From contig CAZKKF010000004.1 of assembly GCA_964553285.1 (NCBI GenBank), forward strand, positions 1 through 45,019: a stretch of DNA of 45,019 nt, written 5' to 3'. A model generated the notes under the pieces. The model worked only from the letters and a program-made list of their open reading frames with translations. It was not told the DNA's origin and made no database searches. This document shows, in pieces, positions 44,363 through 45,019 of the stretch (position 1 is the first letter of the stretch; the number at the start of each line of letters is the position of its first letter). A program made the position numbers and the translations under genes. This DNA is from CAZKKF01 sp964553285 (GTDB taxonomy: Bacteria; Patescibacteriota; Minisyncoccia; Phycocordibacterales; Zambryskibacteraceae).

Positions 44363-45019
44363 TTATTCCAGGTAGTGCGGCGTGTGGATTGTCATCCACT
44401 CAAGCACGCCACGGAAAGCGGCGCTTGACCCGACAAGGTTGGTGGCGGAACCGTTTTCAAGCAAAACCGCAAAAGAAAACCGAGGATTATCATACGGAAA
44501 AAATCCCACCACCCAGGAGTTTACCGACTGCTTGATGGAGCCAAGCTCCGCCGTGCCGGTCTTTCCCGCAACCTTGACGGAGGGCATATTGAGGCCCGCG
44601 GCGGTACCCGACAAAACCGCTTCCCTCATGCCCTCAAGCACCACTTGCCTGTTTGCCTCTTCAATATCTATTTCTTCCGCGCGCCTGTCCGCGCTTTTGC
44701 CCTTTCTTCTGTCTTCGTCCCACACGGCTTTGTTGCGTCCGTCCTGCGTCAGTATTGTCGGGCGCACCAGAGAACCGCCGTTTGCAAGAACGCCTATGGC
44801 GCGGGCCGACTGCAAAGGCGTTACCTGAAAACCGTACTGCCCGATGGAGCTGTTATACGTGTCTCCAAGGCGCCAGACCGACTCTCCAAAAGTAGCCTCC
44901 TTCCACTCAGGACTTGGCACCACCCCGACAGCCTCTCCTTCCATTTCAATACCGGTCTTTGCCCCAAAACCGAAAGCTTTCATGTACTTCTCTATGTTTG
45001 ATATGCCGAGCCCCGGCTG
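44363..45019 (-). CDS. C-terminal part of a PBP2-type transpeptidase (partial)
   Basis: The gene runs in from the right edge; 218 residues plus stop are visible. They cover the second half of a class B penicillin-binding transpeptidase: QPGLGISNIEKYMKAFGFG, LGDTYNSSIGQYGFQVTPLQ, and the KTG motif in VAGKTGTAELG, then NSWVVGFFPYDNPRF. The GDTYNSSIGQ pattern is closer to MrdA/PBP2 (rod elongation) than to FtsI. The first half, including the catalytic SxxK and SxN, is outside the window. Confidence 0.88.
   Translation of the reverse strand, partial: QPGLGISNIEKYMKAFGFGAKTGIEMEGEAVGVVPSPEWKEATFGESVWRLGDTYNSSIGQYGFQVTPLQSARAIGVLANGGSLVRPTILTQDGRNKAVWDEDRRKGKSADRRAEEIDIEEANRQVVLEGMREAVLSGTAAGLNMPSVKVAGKTGTAELGSIKQSVNSWVVGFFPYDNPRFSFAVLLENGSATNLVGSSAAFRGVLEWMTIHTPHYLE

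Noticed and set aside
1..45019. CRISPR arrays, insertion sequences, prophage structural genes, rRNA genes
   Set aside because: No repeated spacer-repeat pattern, transposase, phage structural or rRNA signature was seen; the only tRNA found is tRNA-Glu.
1..45019. Many long antisense frames over conserved genes
   Set aside because: They lie on the opposite strand of clearly conserved genes and arise from codon composition; none shows a family motif.

Overview
The window looks like a metagenome scaffold from a Candidate Phyla Radiation (Patescibacteria) bacterium, most likely Parcubacteria-like. The reasons are: very compact gene order, small versions of core proteins (L13 of 114 residues, AspRS without its GAD insertion, MurF without its first domain), almost no Shine-Dalgarno sites, many single genes with start codons 6-11 nt after a -10 box, and long genes whose best relatives are hypothetical proteins typical of that group. 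UGA is used as a normal stop (for example 10529, 13595, 14665), so this is not the UGA-recoding Gracilibacteria/SR1 lineage. Ribosomal protein L9 is present, which speaks against the CPR lineages reported to have lost it. A 10-N assembly gap sits inside dnaK. No tool was run; taxonomy and family calls rest on reading the translated sequence.

Layout. 1-3913 (+): end of an upstream gene, then the alpha operon rpmJ-rpsM-rpsK-rpsD-rpoA-rplQ followed directly by rplM-rpsI and a terminator. 4004-7657 (+): grpE-dnaK-dnaJ chaperone set. 7780-10188 (+): trpS, aspS. 10262-11292 (+): a two-gene unit of a winged-helix regulator and a TraB/GumN-like protein. 11323-19774 (+): scpA-scpB-D,D-carboxypeptidase-mraY-ftsW-murG-gltX-M23 peptidase, i.e. 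chromosome segregation joined to cell-wall synthesis. 19788-21398 (+): two small membrane proteins, then a DsbA-like protein and VKOR forming a disulfide pathway. 21452-24744: a lytic transglycosylase, an Ada-like small-domain protein, rpmA, rplI and a CtpA-type protease on mixed strands. 24821-28475 (+): cysS, dnaB, recR and a small charged protein. 28509-30505: rplU and rmuC (-), yqeY (+). 30589-34522: a 914-residue VirD4/TraG-like ATPase (-) flanked by two cassette-like single genes with foreign-looking codon use. 34530-36297: MGMT-family protein, tRNA-Glu(CUC), an AT-rich island gene, a YdeI/OmpD-associated-type protein and a small membrane protein. 36302-41012 (-): the other half of the dcw cluster, mraZ-rsmH-ftsL-like-ftsI-murF. 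41136-45019 (-): a degenerate receiver-domain gene, an unknown gene, lysS, greA and the 3' part of a PBP2-type transpeptidase.

How it works together. Most of the window is housekeeping: translation, protein folding, replication and repair (DnaB, RecR, RmuC), and a full set of peptidoglycan polymerisation and remodelling steps split into two clusters on opposite strands. Envelope proteins probably depend on the DsbA-VKOR pair for disulfides.

The most unusual signals are in expression architecture. One class of genes appears to be transcribed as leaderless or nearly leaderless mRNAs. A second, small class (30671, 34084, 41474) has the opposite design: its own full promoter, a 35-55 nt leader, a strong Shine-Dalgarno sequence placed inside a small hairpin, one short ORF, and its own strong terminator. 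The other items worth a second look are the regulator/TraB-like pair, the inverted repeats around a DnaA-box-like motif at 33922-33976, the MraZ-like operator repeats, and the AT-rich island beside tRNA-Glu.
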